Assembly (NCBI GenBank): GCA_963969395.1 | Contig: OZ017796.1 | Span: forward strand, 30,742,243-30,806,242 | Source: Pseudoscleropodium purum | Taxonomy: Eukaryota > Streptophyta > Bryopsida > Hypnales > Brachytheciaceae | DNA: 64,000 nt | Direction: 5' to 3' | Made by a program: the position numbers and the translations under genes | Part shown: positions 38,129-48,368 of the stretch, piece after piece | How the letters are laid out: the number at the start of each line of letters is the position of its first letter | Position numbering within the stretch: position 1 is the stretch's first letter | The notes under the pieces: model-generated | Databases searched by the model: none | The model's input: the letters and a program-made list of their open reading frames with translations, nothing else | What the model was told of the DNA's origin: nothing

Positions 38129-41100
38129 CTACGAACCTCCAGTCTGAGCCCGCCTCTGAGATCGAGCGGGAGACATTGCTTCATTTGGGAAGTCCTGTTC
38201 CCCCGTCGCCGCGCCACCGTCTTCCTCGTCACTCGGTCGTTTCCGCTTTTGCTGAACCCGAGTTGACCTCCGCGAGTCCGCCGACTCCGACTCCTTTTCG
38301 AGCGTGACCCCCTTGCTTCTTCCCCGTCGTGGTTCAGGCGGGGAAACCACCATGGGTGTTGGCTGGCAGCCAATACTAATGTTAGCTGCAGTAGCCGGGC
38401 GGCCAATTGCAGTGACTCCCACTTGAGGCTCTGTCGCAGGACTGACCACTGGAGCCTATGGAATCCTACGAATCTCCTCTGACGGTGGCTGAACGTGCAA
38501 GTCCACGACCATTGCGACCGATGAATTTCCCGGTCGGAGCATCCCGAGCGGCTCCGAATTTGGAGCCGGGGGGAGATTGAGAGAACGCCGCGGAGATGAA
38601 GGACTTCATTGCCGCTGCCTTCGAATGAGTGTCTCTCCCGGGGGGCCATCACTGTCTGAGTCAATCAGAAACGTCTGAATTGCTGGTCGCTCCTGAGACT
38701 GACCCTGCGGCCGTCTCCGCGCCGCCGTGCCACCGGGAGTCTCCGTCAGATTGAGGGTCGAGATCGGCCGCGGTTGCTGATGTGATGACGTAGGCGACAC
38801 TTGCCCCGATTTGCTTGCGCCCCCCCGGTCTGTCAGCGCAGGCATTCCCGAAGAAGGTCCCAAGGAAGCCGAGGAGACGAGGTTCATTCCCCTCACACGT
38901 TCAGTGGCCTTCTGCAATCCGTCCTCCTCCCGAACGAACTCCATGATGGCCCGCCCATTCCTCTGCGAACCCATGGAGTACAAGTGAGTAACATGTTGTA
39001 TCGGCTGCCAGCCGACAGGATTTCACTTCCTCTGAACAATGCAAATGTGAGGAAGGGATAAGAAAACTTACCAGAGCGATCTCCGTGATGTTCCCGCCCC
39101 CCCAGATGTTGATGACGGTGGCATCCTTGGATTTTAGGGTCAGCATCATCAGTTTCTCTAGAAGTCCATGACCAACCCCGCACATCCCGCCATTCCAGTC
39201 GACCTCGCCCTCAACGTCGACATTGAACCAGTCGGGCGCCTTGTTGATCCCAGTGAAGCGCTTGAAGACCGGGAAAATACTGGACCTGTCCTCGGGCTTC
39301 GGGAAGGTCAAGGACAGAGTCACCAAAGGCATGGATTCAATCTCCGCCTTCTGAAAGCCTCCACGGGGAGATGGTTGATAGTATACCGAATGGTAGTACC
39401 AGGAGGACGAGGACGAGTACGAGGCCGTCGCGACAGAATCTCGGAAACGCAAGTTCCCGATAAGGAGCATTGGCAGGGGGATGTACGCTTCGGTCTCTTC
39501 GATATTCGGACCGTCCACCTCAGGGATTTCAGCGGCCAATGCTAGATTGAGCAGATCGTTCTTGTTCACTGGAATCGGTTCCTCCATATCTATATACCCA
39601 AAGAGGACAATGAATTTTTTGTCCTCGGGTTCCAGCGCCATATTCCCCTTCGATTGACAGACGAAGTCGACCACCTTAGGAATACTCTCTTCGACATAGC
39701 ATTCGTATTTTAGGTCGGCGGACTTCCCACACGTCGGAGGCATTTCGACTTTTGCGTAGTTTGCCAACGTCGTGAAGAAGACCCCTGGCGCCTTGCCATT
39801 TGTCGACTTGTCCGTCGTTGGATTCATAGGGTTCACTTGCCCCTTCAACCAGTTGTTGGCGTCCGTGAACTTCATCATGTCCTTCCAGATGTTTCGGACT
39901 ACGGCCGCTGAGTACCCCTCCTTATCAACAAGCTCCATCCAATCCTCGTCAGTATATGGGGTCCAATTCTGGTCCTTGCAGGGAAGGGGATGCTTCTTCC
40001 TGGTCCACATGATCTCGTTCATGACGATTCTGTCCAGCTTTTTGTCCTTGCACCAGTCGAAGAGAGTGATCTTCCCCGAGGACTTAGCCTTCGCGGTGTT
40101 CTTGATGCTCACGTGAAGTGCAACGATCTCCCACCCTAGCTCGCACAGATCCGAATCCCGAAGCCCCATCGTTGGCGTGAGATCTGTTTTGGTGATATGA
40201 GTGAGCGGCTTCCGATTGACGAGGAGATTCGACACAATCCCATCATCTCCAATAAGCTCCCCGTTCTCCCACGCATCGAAGACCTCCGTCCATAGCACCC
40301 AAGTGGTCTCCTTGATGAAGATGAGGGGCAACTTGGAAGACACCTTCTCATCCACGAAGTGCGCCATCACCTTCAGCTTCGCAGCCTGGAGGAGTTCCAC
40401 CGCAATGTTTAGAACATGCGAGAATGGTATCGACTGCCAGCCGATACATAATATATTAATCAAAAGGGAGAAAAAAATAAAGGTGCGTGGGAATTACCTC
40501 AAATGCTGCTGATGGCTTTCCACCTCCACGATGTGGCTCTGGGCACCCCGCCTGCACCTCCGCCGCTCTTCCCATCTCTGCGCAGGATCTGAAGGTCTCC
40601 TTTGCCACTTTCTCCGCGATGTTGAGATTGAGGGCATTGGAGACTCTGACGAGTGTGTCTGGGTCTTGACTGAATACTGGAATGACCTCGAACTCCAGGA
40701 GGTCGGTTTTGGCTTCAGAGCCGTCCGGATATTGCTCGGCCAATTCTCGACAGGCCGTCACTATGTGTTGCCCACCAATGATATACTAGTGGACATTTGG
40801 CGCCTTCCACCACGGCATTGAGATGCCGTCGACAACAATAGTCTATTCCTTCCTAGGACACTCGTCCATCACAGCGTCTAGCCCTTTGTCCGTCGGCAGT
40901 GGAGCCCGCTTCAGAGGAATCCCATGGATTTCCCGCTTCTTCCTGATGGACCCGTATCCCTTGTACATGGTCTTCACCTGAATTGAGAGAAGGCCAAAAT
41001 ATTATAGACCAGCTACAGATGTCGACTGCCAGCTGATACATTATATGGGAAGATAAAAACCAGTAAAGGATGAAAGTGATCGTCGAATTACCTGGCCAAG

Positions 41101-42652
41101 TCGGTCCTTTGCAATCTTCCGGTACTTCAACTCGTCCGGTGCAATGTGGAATTTGTCCGAGTGAATGACCCCCGGAAGACGCTGCTTTTTGTAATGAAAC
41201 GCGTGCAGGAGCCCCGTTTCCAACGCGTGGTAAATAGCGTTCACCTCGTTCTCCTTCATCTTGGTTGTGAGATGATTTCCACGCCGGAGTGCCTCATCGA
41301 GTGTCAGCTTCAGCGGCTTGTTGGGGTCGTCCCTGGCCTTCGCTTTTCTCTTCGGTTTGCTGGGCAACCCGGTCTCCTACAGATCAGTAGCAGCGACTTC
41401 AGTCACTCTCGCCGCCACTTGCTTCCTCGCCGAGGGTACCTTTTTCTTCCCCTTTTCCAACTCACAAGCGATGAACGAATTGTATTCATCGCGCTCTATC
41501 TTCAAGCACTCCCAGCCTTGGATGAGGTCCTCTGCACTGGACGGCGTGTTTCCCGCGAATGTCATGCCCATCGACATTGACTTCTGTCCATAGACCTCCT
41601 CCGTGCACTTGTTCACCGGCAACTCCACTGCGAAATAATTGGCAACTCCATCCGTGCTTCCCAGTGGCATCAAGCATATCATGACATGCACGGAATCGCC
41701 AACAGCCATGACGGACAATACACTTCCTTTGCCAGGGGTCATGTTCCCTTTCAGCTTGAAGGAGCATACGATCTCCACTATCGTGTCGGGTAACTGCCTC
41801 CAACACAGACCCCATTCTTGGATGGCCTTGATCGCTCGCCATGTTGCCCTCGGTGGATACCCGTCTCCCAATATCCGAGAGTTTAGGATTTGCTCACCCA
41901 CAAGGCGGGCCAAGAGAGTCGGTTTCCTACAGAACAATACAATTGAATTCTCAGTACACTCACACTATGCACCTTCACTTTGTGCATCCACTATATCGGC
42001 TACCAGCCGATACAACCTCTCAATCCCTAAACCGTACCGTCGGAAGACATTTCTAGAAATTCCTAAGTCAACTGTCCCGGGATCATATTGGCTGCCAGCT
42101 GACATAGCTTAAGCTCAGGCTCCTAGTGAGTGCTGCAATGTATGTCGGCTGCCAGCCGATATAGCAAGTAATAGGTGCCTCAGAATCTCAATGGCTATCC
42201 TATATGATATAGCTAATGACAGTGTATCGGCTGGCAGCCGATACATGTAGTGGAAAGTACCTCTCAGTCGCCAAATCGGAGGACACCATCACCAATGGAC
42301 TCTGTCGCTTATCGGCTGCTGAAGATGACTTGTCGGTTGCTGAAAAAGCACGCTTGCCTCGCTCTCCTTCACTGTCGGCTGGCCAGAAATGCGTATCGGT
42401 TGCGCTAGGATGTATCGGCTGCTGCTTTGCTTTGCGAGGGGATGTCAGTTGCAAGCCGGACTGAAGGAGGGAGAATGGCAAAGTGAGAGTGAGTGAGGCT
42501 GAGAGTGAGTGATAGAGAGAGAGCAGAAGACACAAATGGAAAATGAGAGAAAATGAAAGTGGCCAGGGGTGTATACCTCCTAAACCCTCAGCTGCCAGCC
42601 GATAAGCGCAATCATGACAAACCGAGTCCGTTCTTCCATAAATTTCATCCAT
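38129..42652 (-). pseudogene. ParB-like plus DNA methyltransferase-like gene of the transposon
   Basis: Multi-exon minus-strand gene of about 1,230 codons. Exons: tentative first exon 42652-42623, then 42460-42261, 41926-41092, 40977-40498, 40385-39072 and 38962-38129. All join in phase across GT-AG introns, each with an intact or half palindrome. The 40977-40498 exon has a ParB/sulfiredoxin-like core: YIIGGQHIVTACREL, then EVIPVF and VRVSNALN. The 40385-39072 exon ends, and the next begins, like a permuted beta-class N6/N4 DNA methyltransferase: GLLEKLMMLT, VINIWGGGNITEIAL (motif I FxGxG-like), then RNGRAIMEFVREEDGLQKA. The usual DPPY motif is not clear. ParB-methyltransferase fusions are known in phages and bacteria. 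The last exon is a low-complexity, basic tail. In-frame stops are TAG 41377, TAG 40843, TAG 40786, TGA 38606 and TAG 38456. Domain calls are by pattern only. Confidence 0.6.
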
Positions 42653-43497
42653 CGCAGGTTTTCATCCGTTAGCATGTACTCCACATCCAGCAAAGTACAT
42701 GGAAGTTACGAACACTCATTGCAGAGATGCGTACGTTTCCCAACACGATCTCCCGATGCACGGACTTGTCTCTCTTGCAATCACCACAACTTCATCCTCT
42801 TCCAGAATCAAATTTCAAGCGCCAAATTCAATTTCAGGCTTGCTCACCTAGGATCAGATCTTGGAGGACTTCCATTTTCATTTTCATTTGTCCCACACAC
42901 GCACTCAAAGCGTCCAAGAACCGTCAGGGAATTGCAGTGGCTTGTTGTGGAATGTTTATGAGGGATGCAACGTGACAGGGAATTCAGTAGACCTCAGTTC
43001 AGTGCAGCATTGAGTAGTCTCCGGGTTCAGGAAGCGCTCTTCGGCAGTTGTTATTTGGCGTTTAGGCTTACGTAGGATTTGCAGTGGGATTTGAATTGCT
43101 CCAAGCTACATTTGAATTGCAGTAGGATTCTAATTGCAGTAGTAGTTAGGAGCATTCTCGGAAATTAGTTGCCTGACAGAGGTTCAGGATTTCCTATTCG
43201 GTTGCACATGTGTTTCCATTTCATTATTTTTACTGGTCAGAGCATCTGTGGACAGTGCCTAGATCATAGGAAGCGCAAAATCTAGCTTCGTGCATGATCC
43301 CCAAAGTTCTAGCTGTACAGTCCTGCCTCTTTGCTTGACTGTACGGATAGTGGTATTGGTTGCCAGCCGATACCAATTTCTGTACCAGGAAGGTCGTGAA
43401 GCACCAGGTACACAAACGTATCGGCTGCCAGCCGATAAGGTCATCATGGGTCTGACAGAGATTCCGACATTGTGGGTTCTGACTCCAATTTCAAATC
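42653..43497. promoter_or_regulatory. Divergent promoter region of the transposon
   Basis: An 845-bp non-coding gap between the divergent starts of the ParB/methyltransferase-like gene (-) and the transposase (+). It contains two palindromes (43354-43372, 43419-43437) close to the transposase start. No clear TATA box was chosen. Confidence 0.5.
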
Positions 43498-46400
43498 ATG
43501 AGTGGATCTGATGACTGGACATCGGGTGCGAGTCCTATTGAGGCATTCACGAAAAATGGAGGCTCGGGAAGACTGAAAATGCAGAAGGGAGTTGTTGTGG
43601 CTCTTACACTGGAAGGATTATACTACTCCGGAAGGGCGGTCGTAGAAAGGGTGGTGAGCCGCGATCCCTACCTCGTACGCGTTCATGTCCTAGACGTTCC
43701 AAATAACCTCGATATGCCTCTTCCGTTTCCTGAGGGAGACATGGTGTTCCTACGACACTGCCCGAGAAGGTCAATTGTGTGGGAGGCAGAGAACATCTAT
43801 CCCCATGCAGAGTCTGAAGGGTCTTCTTCTGTTGGTGTCGGCCGGCAGTCGATACAAGTGGTCACAGATGAAAAACCCATACAACAATTCCTGTCACTCA
43901 CTATCAATATGGATGTCTCACTACTGCAGACTGTGGGCACGGATCTGCTGTATGCTAGTGTAGGTACAATTGTACAATGCTCTCTGAAGGGTTACTGGGA
44001 AGGCTTTCGCGTTCCACACAGCTTCTTTCTCGTTGTGAAGCTACTGCACGTCGTCGATGATTTCCAGGATTAGAGTGCTTATTGCGAGATTCCTGAATTC
44101 ATGACACTCAAACGCTGTGTTGGATTCAAAATACTCTGGAGTGGTTATAAGGTCAGACCAATCGAGACCTCCGTCCCAATAACCAAGGTTGTCGGCTGCC
44201 AGCCGACAGGAGAACCTGCGACCCATTTCATGCAGGCTCAAGTCGATGGTAACTACGAGAGTGGTGGGAGTTCAAACGATGTACAGGTAGAATTATGTGA
44301 TCCGGGAACACAGCGAGTACTTCCTACTGCATCAGATGAAGACGAGCGAGATGATAGGCTCTATTCGTCCGACGATGACAGCCGCGGGTCTGCAGAGGAT
44401 CACCGCGATGTTCATGGTTACAGTACCTCTGGCACTGCCGTGTCCGACACAAGTGTTGCTGACAGCATGGATCATTTGGACGCGTTTAGAGCTGATACTC
44501 AAAGTGGAGATAATGGCCATCCGGATGGAATGCAAGTTGGGCTTCCAATCCCAGATAGACCGCTCTGGAGAAATCAATACTGTGAACTTCTCAATGACGA
44601 CTTCTCAGTTCTCAGAAGAGCCATGATCCAAGTCTGCCTACCAGATGAGGCCTGCGATGATGGCGTCCTGGGCGACACGGATGTCGGGGTCATGTTCGTA
44701 TCGGACAATGACGAACTGCAAATGACAACCATGCGTTGGAGGCTCACACACACAAGGTTGGAGGGTGGAAGGCTACTATCTGAAATTGTCACGCTCTGCT
44801 CAGAGGCTGCTCTATTGAATGAGTCAGACGATAACGGAATGCAGGAGGTACCGAGGAATCCATACCGCTCTGTGCGCAAAAGGGTGATTCCCAAGGATCA
44901 CGAAAGCCAATCCAGGCTGCAAATGAAGACCTCGGAGACGGAGGTACGTAAGGTCAGCTCACAGAAGTGCTGTAAGCTCAAATGCTGCCAGACATTTCCC
45001 TGGGAGGACACGAGGTCTATACGACGAAAGTTCTTCGCTTGCACATTCGAGAGTAGGAGGGAGGTAGCGTATGCGGTGCAGAGTCAGCTTCATGCAGGGG
45101 TTATTCCAAGAAAAAAATTCATTACTCTTGCAAATACAGACGTCTGCGAGAACGCATGGTATATCATTCACGGGGTATCGTGGTCGACCTATCATGTTTA
45201 CAAGGCTGCGGCTGTGGGAGGATCCATTAACGGCTTGCTTGGAAATGTGGGGGCCCGACGGCCACGGCCGCAAACAATCCAAGCTCAAGCAACCCTCAAA
45301 ACGATCATCGACGACAATGCCGACAAAATGCCAAACGAGTTCAGAATGGTTGGAAATAAACGCGTCGACAATCTCAAGGTCCTCTCCTCTGCAATGAATT
45401 GGGATCACATGCGCGAACAAGTCAATTATGTAAGTCCATCATCTGCCTCTTCGTCTACAGTAGAAAAGTCCTTTTATCGGCTGCCAGCCGATACAATCAT
45501 GTCTGGACTTTGAATGTAGAAGCCATTGATCTTTCCTTTCTATAGGCCGTCATTTGCAGTTCTATCGGCTGCGAGCCGATACAACTCTATAGTCTTCCAT
45601 AGAAACTCATCCATGAAGTCATGTTCTTCAGGTCAATGGAATATGCAATATGAAGCCGGTCTCGCAGTCTGCTATCAGCCGCCTTCGGAATGCTCATTTC
45701 AAAAACGTAGAGGTCAAGGCCGTAGGGAGCAATTTCTCAAAATGCACAGAATGTGACTTCTTGGTAGAGTTCATTGCAAAGTATCCAAGAGGTTGTGATG
45801 AGTGGCAGGCCCTAGTCGACGATAGAGAGAGACATCTCAATTACCAGCGCGCTTGTAGAAATGTATACAGTGGATGGACCGCACAGTCGGTGCAAAATCC
45901 ATCAGAGTTCCTCTGCATTATTCATGACAAAATGGACACCACAAAGACTACCATTCCGAGGATGCAGCGCATCACCAAGGCCACCGCAGGGCTAGGGCAA
46001 ATACCAATCTCGTGTACTGGAATGCTCACACATGGACATGGAGATGGCGCGTATGCACATTACTCCACATCACTCTGGCCTGGGGATTCAAATTTCACAA
46101 TTTCGTCCATCTGCAGGGTCCTTAGGGCCCTAGAACTACCACCTGTTCGGGAGTCTAAGATCCTCTTCTCGACTCCACCGCTAAACACCTTCTTCGAGGC
46201 TCTGCTTCATGGGAAATCGAGATGCAACTCGTCAATCCCGCAAGCCTTGGACATGGTGATCGACGCAGCGAGACCAGGACGACCTCAGGTCCCACTTCCG
46301 AGGAAACTGTTCTTGCAACTCGACAATTCAGCAAAGGACAACAAAAATCGATTCCTCATGGCTTTCTGCTCACTGCTCACTACCAGGCGCATATTCAAGG

Positions 46401-47650
46401 AAGTTTCAGTGGAGTTCCTTATTGTCAGCCATACGCACGAGGACATTGATACGCACTTCAGTTATCTCTCTAAACTGATCAAAAGGAAGAACACATACGT
46501 ACTTGCGGATCTCATGAAGGCGTTCATGGATTCACAGAAGACTGTAGCCTTCATTCCGGAGTTCGTGCAAGAAGTGGCGAACTTCAAATCATACTTCAAG
46601 GGCTTCCATCATGATGGGGTGAACCAAATCATTGGGCTCGGAGATAAACACCTCTTCAAGTTCTACGTCGTGGAGGATGGTGTGGATCGTGGATGGCTGG
46701 TCATGAGGTACAAGCTCAGGGCCGCAGATTCTTCGTGGCTGCCTCCTGACGCACCTGTCAAAATGTGGACAACGGACGAAAATGGACAACCCAATATTCC
46801 ACAGGGGGACCCTCGACCTGTGCCTTTCAAGGCACTCTGGGGGAATGTGGACATTAATACCAGAAGGCAAAATGCAGAAAAAGAAGTCGCAAGGGCTACA
46901 AAGTGCAATGAGAAACAGACATTCATCAAAAACGGAATAGCAAAGTTCATTGAGTTCTGGAAATCGGGAATGGCTAGAGATAGACGGTACGCACAGGAAA
47001 TGGCAGGCTGTGTGGCTTATTGGGAAAGAATTCAATCGGAGATCAATTCGGCGCTGCTTCAAATTCCTGCATTGCTTCAAGAAGGATTATGGCCGCTCTC
47101 TGACTGAACAAGAGATCACACGTCGACTTTTGTAGACAAGGGGGCGGAGGAGAATTATTCAGTAGACACCACTCCGGAGGACGAAGGGGATCCCACTCCA
47201 TACTGCGGACCTGCGAAGGACAGGCCACGCTTGAGATTCAATCCATTCAAGGATGTTCTACTCGGAGACTTTGTTCTTTGTCGACCATGTCACAACAATC
47301 ATCTGCCTGTCTGACTAGGACGGGTACTCCAATGTGTGGACATGTCTCCGGGGCCCACGTATGGTAATTTTAAAATTGAGTGGTAGACTCCGATGAAAGC
47401 CAAGAGGGAGTCAAAAGCGCTCATTGCGAGGGAGTGCTGGACCCGAAGATGGCACAAGGAACTCTGTCTTCCGCAGATGGTCCATGTCAACATTGTCTTG
47501 TACTCATACAGAATGCCCTCGCACGCAAAGAAAGGACCTCCCACATCTCATGTCATCCCGGAGGCATCCGTTGCTGCTGCTATTGCGAATCTGGAGGCCG
47601 CGGGGGCAACTTTGGACAGAGATGGAGACGAGGGCGGAGAGGATTACTGA
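43498..47650 (+). pseudogene. DUF7869-type putative transposase
   Basis: Two exons, 43498-45429 and 45632-47650, are joined in phase 0 by a 202-bp GT-AG intron with two palindromes. The frame spans about 1,316 codons. The N-terminal third is unrecognised. A cysteine motif KCCKLKCCQTFPWED begins the conserved part, followed by VCENAWYIIHGVS. Exon 2 has CTECDFL, TGMLTHGHG, LFLQLDNSAKDNKNRF and FLIVSHTHEDIDTHF. This is the order of plant proteins annotated DUF7869, which I infer carry an RNase H-like fold. A C-terminal module (DFVLCRPC...LGRV...FKIEW) resembles a chromatin-reader-type barrel, by inference. In-frame stops: TAG 44071, TGA 47105, TGA 47312 and TAG 47384. Coding sequence continues cleanly past each, without frameshift. 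The final stop is TGA at 47648. Its position in a TIR-bounded element suggests it mobilises it. Confidence 0.7.
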
Positions 47651-48331
47651 CATATCGACTCGGACCTATCGGCTGCCAGCCGATACAATAGTTTAGCTCT
47701 GGAGTTGTGTCACCATCACATTGCTAGACGGATCCGAATCCTCGCTGCAGGTGTCGGCTGCCAGCCGATACTAAGGGCTTTGCTGCATGTCGATCGCATG
47801 GTTCTTGAACAAGATGTTTTCACTTCAGGATGATTACATGCATATCCACAATATTTACTCATTTGTGGATGTGCCTTCATATCTTTTAGGGTGTACCTTC
47901 ATATCTTATAGGTTGTGACTATAAGTCTTATGACTAGTCAGTTTTAACATTTTTAATATGTATCCGTTGGCTGCTGACAAATCACATTTATTTGAATCTC
48001 CTATGGGGACCATGTTACAACTGTTTTATCTTCAGTGCACATGCGATTTGCTCATTTCTCTATCTTTCATGTTCGTTGTCCTACTTTTTGGTTTTGCGCA
48101 CTTTACTATGCTGTCTTATCGGCTGCCAACCTATATGTCAATGGGCACGGGATGGGTGCACGGTCATAGGCACCGGTTCTGCTATTGCATAGAAACCGGT
48201 CCAAAATACAACAATCCACTTTTTTTTTGTACCCTCGGTTCTTCTGAACAAGGTGTGGGTGGGCTGCCGACACTTTTTAATCATTTGAAGCATGTTCTCT
48301 ACCTTTTTTAATGTGGCTATGGACTATGAAT

Positions 48332-48368
48332 TTGTCCATAATTTGTGCAATTGTCCATAATTAGTTAA
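48332..48368. repeat. Right terminal inverted repeat with a duplicated inner motif
   Basis: TTGTCCATAATT occurs twice, at 48332-48343 and 48351-48362 (19 bp apart). The outer copy belongs to the terminal repeat and is followed by TTAA at 48365-48368. The left end has only one copy. Confidence 0.85.

Larger units (their letters stand above)
35341..48135. repeat. Family of 24 or more 19-bp palindromes (TATCGGCTGSCAGCCGATA)
   Basis: Two 9-bp arms, TATCGGCTG and CAGCCGATA, surround one central base. Copies start at about 35341, 35531, 35724, 35900, 36658, 37014, 37975, 38357, 38999, 40428, 41020, 41994, 42086, 42143, 42225, 43354, 43419, 43836, 44190, 45475, 45563, 47667, 47752 and 48117. Half copies lie near 42309 and 42590. 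Variants are mostly single transitions (TGTCGG, TATTGG, CTGATA, CCAATA), and many copies extend to TGTATCGG...CCGATACA. All modelled introns of the transposon genes contain an intact or half copy and several lie just after stop codons or in the divergent promoter. Three (38357, 43836, 44190) sit in open reading frame without breaking it. I saw none outside the transposon. The role is unknown: protein-binding sites, RNA hairpins or tiny mobile palindromes are all possible. Confidence 0.9.
35305..48368. mobile_element. 13-kb TTAA-flanked DNA transposon with four genes
   Basis: Both borders carry TTAA (35305-35308, 48365-48368) next to a perfect 14-bp terminal inverted repeat, CTAATTATGGACAA at 35309-35322 and TTGTCCATAATTAG at 48351-48364. 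The inverted match extends inward as ATCCATAGTCCA on the left and, after a 19-bp extra repeat, TGGACTATGAAT on the right. Outside, ATAT flanks both TTAAs, so removing the element restores GATAT-TTAA-ATATA. Inside are a DUF7869-type putative transposase on the plus strand and, on the minus strand, a ParB/DNA-methyltransferase-like gene and two FCP1-like genes. GC content rises sharply between the borders and a 19-bp palindrome family is confined to this interval. TTAA duplications are known for piggyBac and Kolobok elements, but these genes match neither transposase as I know them. All genes carry stop codons, so this copy looks inactive. Confidence 0.85.

Noticed and set aside
42463..42622. 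Coding sequence continuing from 42652 through the Leu/Ser-rich stretch
   Set aside because: The stretch is pyrimidine-rich, ends in a good 3' splice site at 42461-42462 and contains a half palindrome, so it is more likely an intron.
38129..47386. TAG/TGA read as sense codons (altered genetic code or programmed readthrough)
   Set aside because: Other genes in the window end normally at TAG (HsbA-like), TGA (SEC13) and TAA (HISN6, PRP18). Decay explains the pattern more simply, although RNA evidence could still change this.
35341..48135. Palindromes as a CRISPR-like array
   Set aside because: Spacing is irregular, from under 100 to over 1,000 bp, copies lie in introns and exons of eukaryotic genes, and there are no cas genes.
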